The position numbers and the translations under genes were made by a program. Shown in pieces: positions 51,366 through 60,271 of a DNA stretch of 64,000 bases. The notes beneath the pieces are model-generated. The model saw only the letters and a list, made by a program, of their open reading frames with translations, was not told the DNA's origin and made no database searches. Position 1 is the first letter of the stretch. Each line of letters begins with the position of its first letter. The stretch is from Actinacidiphila paucisporea (lineage in GTDB: Bacteria; Actinomycetota; Actinomycetes; Streptomycetales; Streptomycetaceae). The stretch covers positions 62,001 through 126,000 of the forward strand of contig NZ_FRBI01000007.1 in the NCBI RefSeq assembly GCF_900142575.1, given 5' to 3'.

Positions 51366-52226
51366 CTAGGACGGCAGGGTGATGCCCGGATCCTGCCCGC
51401 CCAGCGCCTCGACGCACAGACAGTCGCGATCTTCGTTGCCGGGCAGCGCTCCGATCACATCAAAGAGAACGTCCCGCATTCGCCCGACGTTCGCCGCGAA
51501 GACTTCGAGCACCTCCTCATGTGCCACGCCCTCGCCGGTGTCCGCACCCGCGTCCAGATCGGTGACCAGGGTCAGGGAGGTGTAACAGAGGCCGATTTCC
51601 CGCGCGAGCACAGCCTCCGGGTGCCCGGTCATACCGACCACCGACCAGCCCTGGGCGGCGTGCCAGACCGATTCCGCGCGGGTGGAGAAGCGAGGCCCCT
51701 CCACAACGACGAGCGTTCCACCGTCCACAGCCTCCCACCCGCTTGCCCGGGCGGTGCTCACCGCGGCCTTCCGGCCCACCGGGCAGTACGGGTCGGCGAA
51801 TGTCACGTGCACGACGTTCGGCACCTGGCCGTCCGCTCGGGCCTCCCCGTCGAAGTACGACTGCGCTCGCGACTTCGTACGGTCCACGAGCTGGTCGGGC
51901 ACCAGCAGGGTTCCGGGGCCGTATTGGGCGCGCAGCCCGCCGACGGCGCATGGGCCGAGGACCTGGCGTACTCCGACCGAGCGTAGGGCCCACAAGTTGG
52001 CCCGGTAATTGATCCTGTGTGGCGGCAGGCGATGGTCACGCCCGTGCCGGGGCAGGAACGCCACTCGTCTGCCGGCCACCGCTCCGAGGAAGAGTGAGTC
52101 GCTGGGCGGCCCATATGGGGTATCGACTGTGACTTCGCTCACATCGTCAAGGAAGGAGTAGAAGCCCGACCCGCCGATCACGCCGATCTCGGCCCGCTCC
52201 TGTGTCGCATCGCTGCTCAGCACCAT
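51366..52226 (-). CDS. mtnP: S-methyl-5'-thioadenosine phosphorylase
   Basis: A 286-residue enzyme of the methionine-salvage pathway that splits MTA to adenine and methylthioribose-1-phosphate. IGVIGGSGFYSFL (phosphate loop), FLPRHGRDHRLPPHRINYRANLWALRSVGV and VVEGPRFSTRAESVWHA are family hallmarks. TDLDAG places Asp where 6-aminopurines are bound, favouring MTA over inosine-type substrates. ATG 52226 has AAGGTGA five bases upstream; the longer frame starts GTG 52235. Confidence 0.9.
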   Translation of the reverse strand: MVLSSDATQERAEIGVIGGSGFYSFLDDVSEVTVDTPYGPPSDSLFLGAVAGRRVAFLPRHGRDHRLPPHRINYRANLWALRSVGVRQVLGPCAVGGLRAQYGPGTLLVPDQLVDRTKSRAQSYFDGEARADGQVPNVVHVTFADPYCPVGRKAAVSTARASGWEAVDGGTLVVVEGPRFSTRAESVWHAAQGWSVVGMTGHPEAVLAREIGLCYTSLTLVTDLDAGADTGEGVAHEEVLEVFAANVGRMRDVLFDVIGALPGNEDRDCLCVEALGGQDPGITLPS

Positions 52227-52257
52227 GCCGATCACCTTAAGCCGAGGAGGCGATGCG

Positions 52258-52291
52258 ACGAACCCCCGTCATCCACACGACGGAGGTTCGT
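52258..52291. terminator. Hairpin between fmdB and mtnP (13-bp arms, one mismatch)
   Basis: 52258-52270 pairs with 52279-52291 around ATCCACAC. It follows the fmdB stop on the minus strand and separates the fmdB and mtnP transcripts. Confidence 0.7.
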
Positions 52292-52328
52292 AAGATCACG
52301 CGATTGCAGCGGCCCGCGACCAGGTGCC

Positions 52329-52658
52329 TCAGGCGGCCGACGAGCTGCTTGACGTGGATGAGGAGCCGGACGAACTCGAAGAGGACCCGGACGACGTCGA
52401 AGTCGACGACGAGTCTTCGCTCGGCTTGCTGTCCGCGCCCGCACTACCGCTCTTGGCGGCAGGCGCGCTGCTGGACGAGGAGCCACGGCTGTCGGTCCGG
52501 TAGAAGCCGGAGCCCTTGAAGACCACGCCCACGGCGGAGAACACCTTGCGCAGCCGTCCGCTGCAGTTGGGGCATACGGTCAGCGCGTCATCGCTGAACT
52601 TCTGCACCGCCTCAAGGCCCTCGCCGCATTCGGTGCACTGGTACTGATACGTCGGCAC
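52329..52658 (-). CDS. FmdB-type zinc-ribbon protein with Ser-rich tail (Ruc-like redox chaperone candidate)
   Basis: A 109-residue protein: MPTYQYQCTECGEGLEAVQKF ... VCPNCSGRLRKVFSAVGVVFKGSGFYRTD is the FmdB ribbon with four Cys (8, 11, 29, 32) binding zinc. A ~55-residue Ser-rich disordered tail follows. Mycobacterial Rv0991c (Ruc), a redox-regulated chaperone, has this layout and, as here, lies in the same chromosomal region as galU, moeA1 and the 5-formyl-THF cyclo-ligase gene. Start GTG 52658 has AGGAGGAG upstream. The CIRCE operator at 52668-52694 indicates HrcA heat-shock control. Confidence 0.85.
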   Translation of the reverse strand: MPTYQYQCTECGEGLEAVQKFSDDALTVCPNCSGRLRKVFSAVGVVFKGSGFYRTDSRGSSSSSAPAAKSGSAGADSKPSEDSSSTSTSSGSSSSSSGSSSTSSSSSAA

Positions 52659-52667
52659 TAGCTCCTC

Positions 52668-52694
52668 CTGGCACTCTCACTCAATGAGTGCTAA
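52668..52694. promoter_or_regulatory. CIRCE element (HrcA operator) before fmdB
   Basis: CTGGCACTC, nine bases, GAGTGCTAA. The right half is identical to the CIRCE consensus GAGTGCTAA and the left half matches seven of nine (TTAGCACTC). It lies immediately upstream of the ribosome site of the minus-strand gene, a typical repressor position. Confidence 0.88.
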
Positions 52695-52724
52695 CGACGC
52701 TCAATACTGCAGCATTTCCGTGCG

Positions 52725-54047
52725 TCAGTCCACCGTGACCGCCCGACGGTGACCGATCACACCTCCCGTTACCACGTTGCGGGGCGTCGGCACCAAGTGC
52801 CCGCGCAGGCCCGCGAGCATCACGAGCGCGACAGCCGTGCCGGTCAGAGGCACGGTAAAGCCGGCGCGCGAACCCGCGTGGTCGGCCAGCAGGCCCGCGA
52901 CGGTGACTGCGGCCGCCTGGCCGAGCGCGACGGCTCCTGTCAGCCAGGTGAAGGCTTCGGTCCTCGTCGCGGCCGGTACGAGTGCGTCAACGAGTGTGTA
53001 GCCGGTGATCAGGGTCGGAGCGATGCACAGCCCCACCACCAAGCCGAGCACGGCGAGCACCGGCAGGGCCTGCACGGCCCACAACGGGACGCAGGCGAGC
53101 GTCAGGGCCGCGTATGCGACCAGCAGGCGCCGTCGAGGGCTACGTCGCCATCTGACGGCGCCGTAGGCCACTCCCGCCAGCATGTTGCCGGCCGCGAAGG
53201 TGCCGTAGACCACTCCGCTGAGGCCCGGGTGACCGGCTTCCTCGGTGAAGGCGGTGATGGATACCTGCATGCCGCCGAAGACGGCGCCTATGCCGAGGAA
53301 GGCAATCACCAGCGCGCGCACTCCCCGCACGGACAGCGCCGAGCGGCGGCGGGAATCACTGCCCGGCGCCACACGGTGCGGGAGAGGGGCGGTCTTCCGC
53401 TGCGCCGCGAAAAGGCTTCCCCCCGCGAGTGTCAGCGTCGCCTCGGCAATGAGCCCAGCCGCCGGATGCACCCCTGTGCACAGTGCTGTCGCCAGTACCG
53501 GTCCGATGACGAAGGTGAACTCATCGGTGACCGATTCGAAGGCGGCCGCCGTCTGTGCGAGCGACGAGGGCCGGGCCGAGCCGCAGTCCAGCGCCACGGC
53601 CCACCGGGAGCGCACCATCGGCCCGACCTGAGGCACGGTCGCCCCGGTCGGGATCGCCGCCGCAAACAGTGCCCAGGTCGGGGCGTGCGCAAGCCCAAGG
53701 GTCACCAGGGCACCCACGGAGGCGGCGTGCAAGGCGATGCCGGGCACCAGCACGGCACGCTGCCCGAACCGGTCGGCGAGCCGTCCGCCGCGTGGTGCGC
53801 ACAGGGCCATGGCCACGCCCGTCACTGCCGCGACGGCACCCGCCGTCCCGTAAGACCCGGTGGTGTGCTCCACGAGCAGCACCAAGCTGATCGTAAGCAT
53901 GGCGAAGGGCTGCCGGGCGGCGAAGCCCGGGAGGACGAACGCCCACACCCCGGGCGTACGCAGCAACTGCCGGTAACCCGGTGTGCGGGCAGAGGTCTGC
54001 TTCGAGGAAGGCGAAGGGGTGGGAAGGGTGGGCACTGTGGATCCCAC
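52725..54047 (-). CDS. MFS transporter
   Basis: A 440-residue 12-helix transporter: RTPGVWAFVLPGFAARQPFAMLTISLVLLVEHTTGSYGTAGAVAAVTGVAMALCAPRGGRLADRFGQRAVL holds helices 1-2 and the motif A loop (GGRLADRFGQRAVL). The first ~28 residues are Ser/Thr/Pro-rich and cytoplasmic. The substrate is not known; the sequence belongs with small-molecule or drug transporters. Start is GTG 54047, not certain. It lies 66 bases beyond the fmdB start on the same strand. Confidence 0.85.
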   Translation of the reverse strand: MGSTVPTLPTPSPSSKQTSARTPGYRQLLRTPGVWAFVLPGFAARQPFAMLTISLVLLVEHTTGSYGTAGAVAAVTGVAMALCAPRGGRLADRFGQRAVLVPGIALHAASVGALVTLGLAHAPTWALFAAAIPTGATVPQVGPMVRSRWAVALDCGSARPSSLAQTAAAFESVTDEFTFVIGPVLATALCTGVHPAAGLIAEATLTLAGGSLFAAQRKTAPLPHRVAPGSDSRRRSALSVRGVRALVIAFLGIGAVFGGMQVSITAFTEEAGHPGLSGVVYGTFAAGNMLAGVAYGAVRWRRSPRRRLLVAYAALTLACVPLWAVQALPVLAVLGLVVGLCIAPTLITGYTLVDALVPAATRTEAFTWLTGAVALGQAAAVTVAGLLADHAGSRAGFTVPLTGTAVALVMLAGLRGHLVPTPRNVVTGGVIGHRRAVTVD

Positions 54048-54220
54048 AGCCTGGTCTTTCTGCTGCCTGGTAGCGCGGCCGCGGCGGCAAGCCGTGATGT
54101 CGCGCCGAGAGCCGTCCGCTCAGCGCGGTGATCCGCGCCGGCTCTGCATCAGACAGAGGTTGAACTCGACAAATACCGCATCATGATACGTGGCTGCGCT
54201 GGCGCCCCGTCGGGTTGCCC

Positions 54221-55726
54221 TCAGGCTTGGCGCTGCCGATCGCGCTGCACGAGCCAGCCAGCCAGCTTGCCGCCACGTCCCACGGCCCGCAGACGGTCCT
54301 CCGCGGCGTCCCGCACCGGGTCGGTGGCGACGACCAGCAGTTCGTCGCCCCGCCGCAGGCTGGTCGACGGCAGGGGCACGAAGCTGGCGCCCTCCCGGAC
54401 GACGAGGGTGACGGCGGAGCCGGTCGGAAGCCGCAACTCGTTGACCTCGACGCCGTGCATGCGCGAGCCGTCGGGAATGGCCACGGAAAGCAGATGGCCT
54501 CGAAGCCGCTCAAGGGGCGCCGACTCGATCCCCAGGTCTGCGGGGCCGCTGCTCGCCCCGAGGCGGAGCCGCCGCGCCAGCCATGGCAGCGTCGGGCCCT
54601 GCACCAGCGTGTAGAAGATCACCAGGACGAAGACGATGTTGAAGATCCTGCGATTTTCGCCCAGCCCGGCCACCATCGGAATGGTGGCCAGCACGATCGG
54701 TACGGCGCCGCGTAGCCCGGCCCACGACATCAGCGCCTGCTCGCGCCAGGGGATGCGGAACGGCAACAGGCTGATCATGACCTCCGCAGGTCGCGCGAGG
54801 ACGGTGAGGAACAAGCCGATGATCAGAGCGGGCACGACGTCGTCACCCAGCTCGTGCGGCGTCACCAGCAGGCCGAGCAGCACGAAGAGGCCGATCTGCG
54901 CGATCCAGCCCAGCCCCTCCGCGAAGCCGCGTGTTGCGGGACGGTGCGGCAGCTTCGCATTGCCGAGGATGAGCGAGGCCACGTAGACGCCGAGGAAGCC
55001 CGAGCCGTGAGCCATGGCGCCGGCCGCGTAAGCCGCGACCGCGATGGCCATCACGGCGATCGGGTAAAGGCCGGAGGCCGGCAGGGCGACGTGCTTGAGG
55101 CCGTAGGCGCCGACCCAGCCCACCGCGATCCCGATCGCGGCTCCGATCAGCAGCTCGAGGAGAATCTCGCCGAGTAGGTAGTACCAGGAGTCGATCGGCC
55201 CGGTCGCCGAGAAGGCGACGACCATGATCACCACGGGCGCGTCGTTGAATCCGGACTCGGCCTCCAGGACGCCGGTCACGCGCTTGGGCAGCGGTACATT
55301 GCGCAGCACTGAGAACACTGCGGCGGCATCAGTCGACGACACCACCGCGCCGATGATCAGCGACTGTCGCCAGTCGAGGCCCACCACGTAATATGCCGCG
55401 CCTGCGGTGATGAACACGCTCACCATGACACCGACCGTCGACAGGACGGCGGCGATGGGCATGACGGGCCTGATCTCATGCCATTTCGTACCGAGGCCGC
55501 CCTCGGCGAGGATCACCACAAGTGCGGCATAGCCCAACACTTGGGTCAGCTCGACATTGTCGAAGGTGAAGCCGAACAGGCCGTCCTGTCCGATGGCGAC
55601 GCCGATGCCGAGGTAGATCAGCAGTGTCGGTAGCCCGCTCCGGGAGGCCAGGCGGACGGCTACGACGGCCACGAGCAGTACTGCCGCGCCGACCAGCAGG
55701 AACTCGTTCAGGTGGTGGACAGTCAG
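54221..55726 (-). CDS. K+/H+ antiporter (CPA family, CvrA/NhaP2-like) with C-terminal RCK domain, CTG start
   Basis: A 501-residue membrane antiporter with about 12 helices (LLIYLGIGVAIGQDG, SSTDAAAVFSVLRNVPLPKRV, LEAESGFNDAPVVIMVVAF, typical of NhaP/CvrA) and a C-terminal TrkA_C/RCK_C domain (ALVVREGASFVP, RRGDELLVVATDP). The CTG at 55726 is preferred: AAAGGA stands eight bases upstream and translation from there gives MTVHHLNEFLLVGAAVLLVAVVAVRL, completing helix 1. The first normal start, GTG 55672, would cut into that helix and has no ribosome site. It is divergent from the penicillin-acylase-family gene. Confidence 0.82.
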   Translation of the reverse strand: MTVHHLNEFLLVGAAVLLVAVVAVRLASRSGLPTLLIYLGIGVAIGQDGLFGFTFDNVELTQVLGYAALVVILAEGGLGTKWHEIRPVMPIAAVLSTVGVMVSVFITAGAAYYVVGLDWRQSLIIGAVVSSTDAAAVFSVLRNVPLPKRVTGVLEAESGFNDAPVVIMVVAFSATGPIDSWYYLLGEILLELLIGAAIGIAVGWVGAYGLKHVALPASGLYPIAVMAIAVAAYAAGAMAHGSGFLGVYVASLILGNAKLPHRPATRGFAEGLGWIAQIGLFVLLGLLVTPHELGDDVVPALIIGLFLTVLARPAEVMISLLPFRIPWREQALMSWAGLRGAVPIVLATIPMVAGLGENRRIFNIVFVLVIFYTLVQGPTLPWLARRLRLGASSGPADLGIESAPLERLRGHLLSVAIPDGSRMHGVEVNELRLPTGSAVTLVVREGASFVPLPSTSLRRGDELLVVATDPVRDAAEDRLRAVGRGGKLAGWLVQRDRQRQA

Positions 55727-55905
55727 GGGCCCGGTCCTTTCAACTTTGTTGCCTAGTCTAATATTTTACCCTCTCTTGACGTTGCATGGTCCACCTTATG
55801 GCTGGCCTGGGACCGCGTCCGGGGCCTGCAGGGCATGCGCCTATGGTTGCCCTTGCACAACGAGCACCTTGATCATTGGTCCGCCCTGCCCCTCGAAGGA
55901 CAGCG

Positions 55906-58623
55906 ATGCCCGCACGGAAGAAGCCCCGCCGCGTCCGCTACGTCGTCATCACGATCGTGCTGCTGCTCGTGGCGGGCGTCGGCTTCGGGTCGTACTGGAG
56001 CGTCAGTACGGTGCGCGCCTCATTCCCGCAGACATCCGGTTCGCTCAAGCTCGCCGGCCTGTCCGCGCCGGTCGACGTCAAGCGCGACGCCTACGGCATC
56101 CCGCAGATCTACGCGGACACCCCGCAGGACCTCTTCCGCGCCCAGGGCTACGTTCAGGCGCAGGACCGCTTCTACGAGATGGACGTACGCCGCCACCTCA
56201 CCTCCGGCCGGCTCTCGGAGATGTTCGGCAAGGGCCAGGTCGAAACGGACGCCTTCCTGCGCACCCTCAACTGGCACGGCATTGCGCAGATGGAGTACAA
56301 CACCAAGCTCGACGCCACCACCAAGCAGCACCTGCGGGCGTACAGCGACGGCGTCAACGCGTACCTCACGGACCACAGCGGTGCCGCCCTCTCCGTCGAG
56401 TACGCCGCGCTGAAGCTCAGCAACAACTACAAGCCGGAGTTGTGGACCCCCGTCGACTCGGTGGCGTGGCTCAAGGCGATGGCATGGGATCTGCGCGGCA
56501 ATATGCAGGACGAGATCGACCGCGCCCTGATGACGAGCCGGCTCAGCCAGGCGCAGATCAAGCAGCTCTACCCCGCCTACCCCTACGACCGGAATCAGCC
56601 GATCGTCAATGCGGGCTCGGTCGACCCGGCCACCGGTGACTACGCGCCCCCGAACTCGTCCGGTCCTCAGGGGCTGAGCAGCGCCGTCGACAGCCAGCTC
56701 TCGGGCATCTCGCAGATCATCGACCAGATGCCGGCGATGCTCGGCCCGAGCGGCAGCGGCATCGGTTCCAACTCTTGGGTCGTGTCCGGCACCTACACCA
56801 CCACGGGCAAGCCGCTCCTTGCGAACGACCCGCACTTGGCGCCGCAATTGCCGTCGCTCTGGTACCAGATGGGTCTGCACTGCCGCACGGTGAGCAGCGC
56901 TTGCCCGTACGACGTCGCCGGCTACACCTTCTCGGGCATGCCCGGTGTGGTCATCGGCCATAACCAGGACATCGCCTGGGGAATGACCAACCTGGGCGCC
57001 GACGTCACCGACCTGTACCTGGAGAAGGTGACCGCCAGTACCTACCTCCGCGACGGCAAGCAGAAGCCGTTCGCGACCCGCCCAGAGGTCATCAAGGTCG
57101 CAGGCGGCAAGGACCGCGTGATCACCGTGCGGGAGACCAACAACGGCCCGTTGATCTCCGACCGCAGTGACGAGATCCGTAACGTGGGACAGACCGCCCC
57201 CGTCACAGACGCTCCAGGCGGTGTCAACGCCGGGTACGCGGTCGCCCTCAAGTGGACGGCACTCACTCCTTCGAAGACGATGGATGCCGTCTTCGAACTC
57301 GACAGGGCCACCGACTTCGCCCACTTCCGGACCGCCGCCGCCGACTTCGCGGTGCCCTCGCAGAACCTGATCTACGCGGACACCAAGGGAAACATCGGTT
57401 ATCAGGCGCCAGGGCAGGTGCCGATCCGCGCAGACGGCGACGACGGCACATATCCCGCACCTGGCTGGGACTCGCACTACGACTGGGGCAAGAACATCCC
57501 GTTCAAGTCCATGCCGTACGAGTACAACCCGCCCCGCGGCTACATCGTGACGGCGAACCAGGCGGTCATCGATCAGAGCAAATATCCCTTCCTGCTCACC
57601 CAGGACTGGGGATACGGCACCCGCAGCCAGCGCATCAACGACCTCATCGCCTCCAAGATCAAGGACGGCGGCCTGATCTCCGTGGGCGACATGCAGTCGA
57701 TGCAGGGCGACGACAGCAGCGAGATCGCCAAGCTGCTGGTCCCCTACCTTCTGAAAGTCGACATCACCAACGACAAGAACAGCTACGTGCGCAACGCCCA
57801 GAAGCTGCTCGCGGGCTGGGACTACAACCAGGACGCGGACTCCGCCGCCGCGGCGTATTTCAACGCCGTCTGGCGCAACGTGCTCAAGCTCGCCTTCGGC
57901 AACAAGCTGCCGAAGGAGCTGCGCCCCGAGGGGCAGTGCCTGCGGGTGCCGCCCGTCGGTCAGAGCGGGCCGGTCGACAACCTCGACGGCAAGGGTGTCG
58001 TCACCGTGCAGGAGTGCGGCGAGCGTGATCCCGCCGAGGCGCAGCCGGACGGCGGCGACCGATGGTTCGAGGTGATGCGCAACATCCTCCCCGACTCGGC
58101 CAACGCCTGGTGGACGATGTCCACCACCGCCTTCTTCGGCATCGACACGGACAAGGCCCACCACAGCAGCCGTGACCAGTTGCTCGAGCAGGCCATGAAG
58201 GACGCTCGTTACGAGCTCACCGCCGATATGGGCAAGGACATAAACACCTGGAGCTGGGGCCGGCTGCACAAGCTGGACCTGAAGAACCAGACGCTCGGTA
58301 CGGATGGCCCAGGCGTGGTCAAGTGGCTGCTCAATCGCGGCCCCTGGCAGCTCAGCGGCGGCGAGGCGGCGGTGGACGCGACGGGCTGGAACGCGGCGGG
58401 TGGTTACGACGTGGTTTGGGTGCCCTCCATGCGGATGATCGTCGACCTCAAGGACTTCAACAACTCCCGCTGGATCAACCTCACCGGCGCATCAGGCCAC
58501 GCATACAACTCCCATTACACGGACCAGACCGACAAATGGGCCGACAACGAACTGCTGCCCTGGTACTTCTCCGATGATCGGGTGGACAGCGCGGCCAAGG
58601 CGAAGATGGCGCTGACTCCGTAA
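55906..58623 (+). CDS. Penicillin acylase family (Ntn-hydrolase) protein, membrane-anchored
   Basis: A 905-residue Ntn-hydrolase precursor. An N-terminal hydrophobic segment (YVVITIVLLLVAGVGFGSYW) anchors it; the alpha-subunit region includes YGIPQIYADTPQDLFRAQGYVQAQDRFYEMDV. The autocatalytic cleavage site and new N-terminal Ser are in GSNSW (Ser ~288), followed by NDPHLAPQLPSLWYQMGLH and VIGHNQDIAWGMTN. Relatives cleave penicillins, acyl-homoserine lactones or cyclic lipopeptides. ATG 55906 has AAGGA five bases upstream. No obvious biosynthetic cluster adjoins it, so the substrate is open. Confidence 0.88.
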   Translation: MPARKKPRRVRYVVITIVLLLVAGVGFGSYWSVSTVRASFPQTSGSLKLAGLSAPVDVKRDAYGIPQIYADTPQDLFRAQGYVQAQDRFYEMDVRRHLTSGRLSEMFGKGQVETDAFLRTLNWHGIAQMEYNTKLDATTKQHLRAYSDGVNAYLTDHSGAALSVEYAALKLSNNYKPELWTPVDSVAWLKAMAWDLRGNMQDEIDRALMTSRLSQAQIKQLYPAYPYDRNQPIVNAGSVDPATGDYAPPNSSGPQGLSSAVDSQLSGISQIIDQMPAMLGPSGSGIGSNSWVVSGTYTTTGKPLLANDPHLAPQLPSLWYQMGLHCRTVSSACPYDVAGYTFSGMPGVVIGHNQDIAWGMTNLGADVTDLYLEKVTASTYLRDGKQKPFATRPEVIKVAGGKDRVITVRETNNGPLISDRSDEIRNVGQTAPVTDAPGGVNAGYAVALKWTALTPSKTMDAVFELDRATDFAHFRTAAADFAVPSQNLIYADTKGNIGYQAPGQVPIRADGDDGTYPAPGWDSHYDWGKNIPFKSMPYEYNPPRGYIVTANQAVIDQSKYPFLLTQDWGYGTRSQRINDLIASKIKDGGLISVGDMQSMQGDDSSEIAKLLVPYLLKVDITNDKNSYVRNAQKLLAGWDYNQDADSAAAAYFNAVWRNVLKLAFGNKLPKELRPEGQCLRVPPVGQSGPVDNLDGKGVVTVQECGERDPAEAQPDGGDRWFEVMRNILPDSANAWWTMSTTAFFGIDTDKAHHSSRDQLLEQAMKDARYELTADMGKDINTWSWGRLHKLDLKNQTLGTDGPGVVKWLLNRGPWQLSGGEAAVDATGWNAAGGYDVVWVPSMRMIVDLKDFNNSRWINLTGASGHAYNSHYTDQTDKWADNELLPWYFSDDRVDSAAKAKMALTP

Positions 58624-58687
58624 CCCGGCGCGGTTGGCGCGCGAAAACGCGGCGGACAGGGTCGCTGCGTACTTGCGCTGGAAAACG

Positions 58688-59281
58688 TCAACCGCGAAAG
58701 CGGTGCACCCCTCGCGGGGTGAGCGCGGCGTCCACGAGGTGGTCGTGCGGTTCTCTCGGGACCGACGCGATCACCTCGTGCGCGTAGAGGAGCACGACGA
58801 GCGCCGGGTGCGTAGCGGCCCGCAGGACGCGGCCGAGGGCGCGGTCGTAAGAGCCGCCGCCGCGACCCAGGCGCACGCCGTGCGCGTCCACCGCGAGGCC
58901 TGGCAGCAATATCAGGCGGGTGTGTGCGACGGCATCGGGTCCCAACCGTGGGCCGGTCGGCTCGAACATCCCGCGCCCGGTGCGCACCAGCGCGTCGGGG
59001 CCGCGGTACTCGGCCCAGTCCAGGTCGTTGTCGGGCAGCAGGACGGGCAGCAGCACGCGGGTCCCGGCATTCCGCAGCGCTTCGACGAGCGGGCCCGTAC
59101 CGGGCTCCGAGCCCATCGAGACGTAGGCGGCAACGGCTCCCTCGTCCGTGAATGCAGGCAGGTCGCGTACCCTCTCCCTCAGCATCGTTGCCGCCGCTTC
59201 CCGCTCGTCGGCGGCCAACTCGCCTCTGGTGCGCAGGATTTGTGCTCGCAGCTGCGCTTTTTGCGCCCGAATCCCGCTCAT
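58688..59281 (-). CDS. 5-formyltetrahydrofolate cyclo-ligase
   Basis: A 197-residue enzyme that converts 5-formyl-THF to 5,10-methenyl-THF with ATP. KAQLRAQILRTRGELAADERE at the start, then GRGMFEPTGPRLGPDAVAHTRLILLPGLAVDAHGVRLGRGGGSYDRALG, the substrate and ATP site. ATG 59281 is used; upstream extensions are antisense to galU. Its divergent position next to galU is the same as in M. tuberculosis (Rv0992c beside galU). Confidence 0.9.
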   Translation of the reverse strand: MSGIRAQKAQLRAQILRTRGELAADEREAAATMLRERVRDLPAFTDEGAVAAYVSMGSEPGTGPLVEALRNAGTRVLLPVLLPDNDLDWAEYRGPDALVRTGRGMFEPTGPRLGPDAVAHTRLILLPGLAVDAHGVRLGRGGGSYDRALGRVLRAATHPALVVLLYAHEVIASVPREPHDHLVDAALTPRGVHRFRG

Positions 59282-59362
59282 ACCGTCCACGACCGCTGTA
59301 TACCAGCTGTGAAGAGCCGGTACGCCATCTTCCACACATACGCGAACGCTATGGTGGAGCGC

Positions 59363-60271
59363 ATGACGCGCACACGTACCCGGATCAGCAAGGCTGTCAT
59401 CCCAGCAGCCGGTCTCGGCACCCGCTTTCTGCCGGCGACAAAGGCGACACCCAAGGAAATGCTTCCTGTGGTGGACAAACCGGCTATCCAGTACGTGGTC
59501 GAAGAAGCCGTCTCGGCGCAACTGTCCGATGTGCTCATGATCACCGGTCGGAACAAGCGTCCCCTGGAGGACCACTTCGACCGCAACTACGAGCTGGAGG
59601 AGACCCTCACCCGCAAGGGGGACAAGTCGCGGCTCGCGAGGGTGCGGGAGTCGAGCGACCTGGCCACCATGCATTACGTGCGCCAGGGCGACCCCAAGGG
59701 CCTGGGTCACGCAGTGCTGTGCGCCGAGCCCCACGTGGGGGACCAGCCGTTCGCCGTACTGCTCGGCGACGACCTGATCGATCCGCGTGACCGGCTGCTC
59801 GCCCGCATGATCGACGTGCAGGAGCAGCACGGCGGCAGCGTGATCGCCCTCATGGAGGTGTCACCGGAGCAGATCCATCTCTACGGTGCGGCCGCCATAG
59901 TGCCCACGGCGGACAGCGACGTCGTACGTGTCACCGACCTGGTGGAGAAGCCCGAGCCTGAGCAGTCGCCGTCCAACTACGCGATCATCGGACGGTACGT
60001 CCTGGACTCTGCCGTTTTCGACGCCATCAGGAAGGTCGTCCCCGGCCGCAACGACGAGATCCAGCTGACCGACGCCCTGCGCGACCTCTCCCACCGGGAC
60101 GACACGGGCGGGCCGGTACATGGCGTCGTCTTCACCGGCCGCCGCTACGACACCGGCGACCGGGGCGACTACCTCCGTGCGATTGTCCGACTGGCATGCG
60201 AACGTGACGATCTGGGGCCGGACTTCCGGACCTGGCTGCGTTCGTACGTCACCGAGGAGATGCAAGAGTGA
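59363..60271 (+). CDS. galU: UTP-glucose-1-phosphate uridylyltransferase
   Basis: A 302-residue nucleotidyltransferase that makes UDP-glucose: AVIPAAGLGTRFLPATKATPKEMLPVVDKPAIQYVVEEA (nucleotide loop and substrate residues), HYVRQGDPKGLGHAVLCAEPHVGD and LLGDDLIDP. ATG 59363 follows GGTGGAG; ATG 59351 is an alternative. It overlaps the next gene by four bases (GTGA), so galU and the moeA/glp gene are co-translated. Confidence 0.95.
   Translation: MTRTRTRISKAVIPAAGLGTRFLPATKATPKEMLPVVDKPAIQYVVEEAVSAQLSDVLMITGRNKRPLEDHFDRNYELEETLTRKGDKSRLARVRESSDLATMHYVRQGDPKGLGHAVLCAEPHVGDQPFAVLLGDDLIDPRDRLLARMIDVQEQHGGSVIALMEVSPEQIHLYGAAAIVPTADSDVVRVTDLVEKPEPEQSPSNYAIIGRYVLDSAVFDAIRKVVPGRNDEIQLTDALRDLSHRDDTGGPVHGVVFTGRRYDTGDRGDYLRAIVRLACERDDLGPDFRTWLRSYVTEEMQE

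Noticed and set aside
55906..58623. Penicillin-acylase-family gene as part of a beta-lactam cluster
   Set aside because: The neighbours are an antiporter and a folate enzyme; no biosynthetic genes are present.
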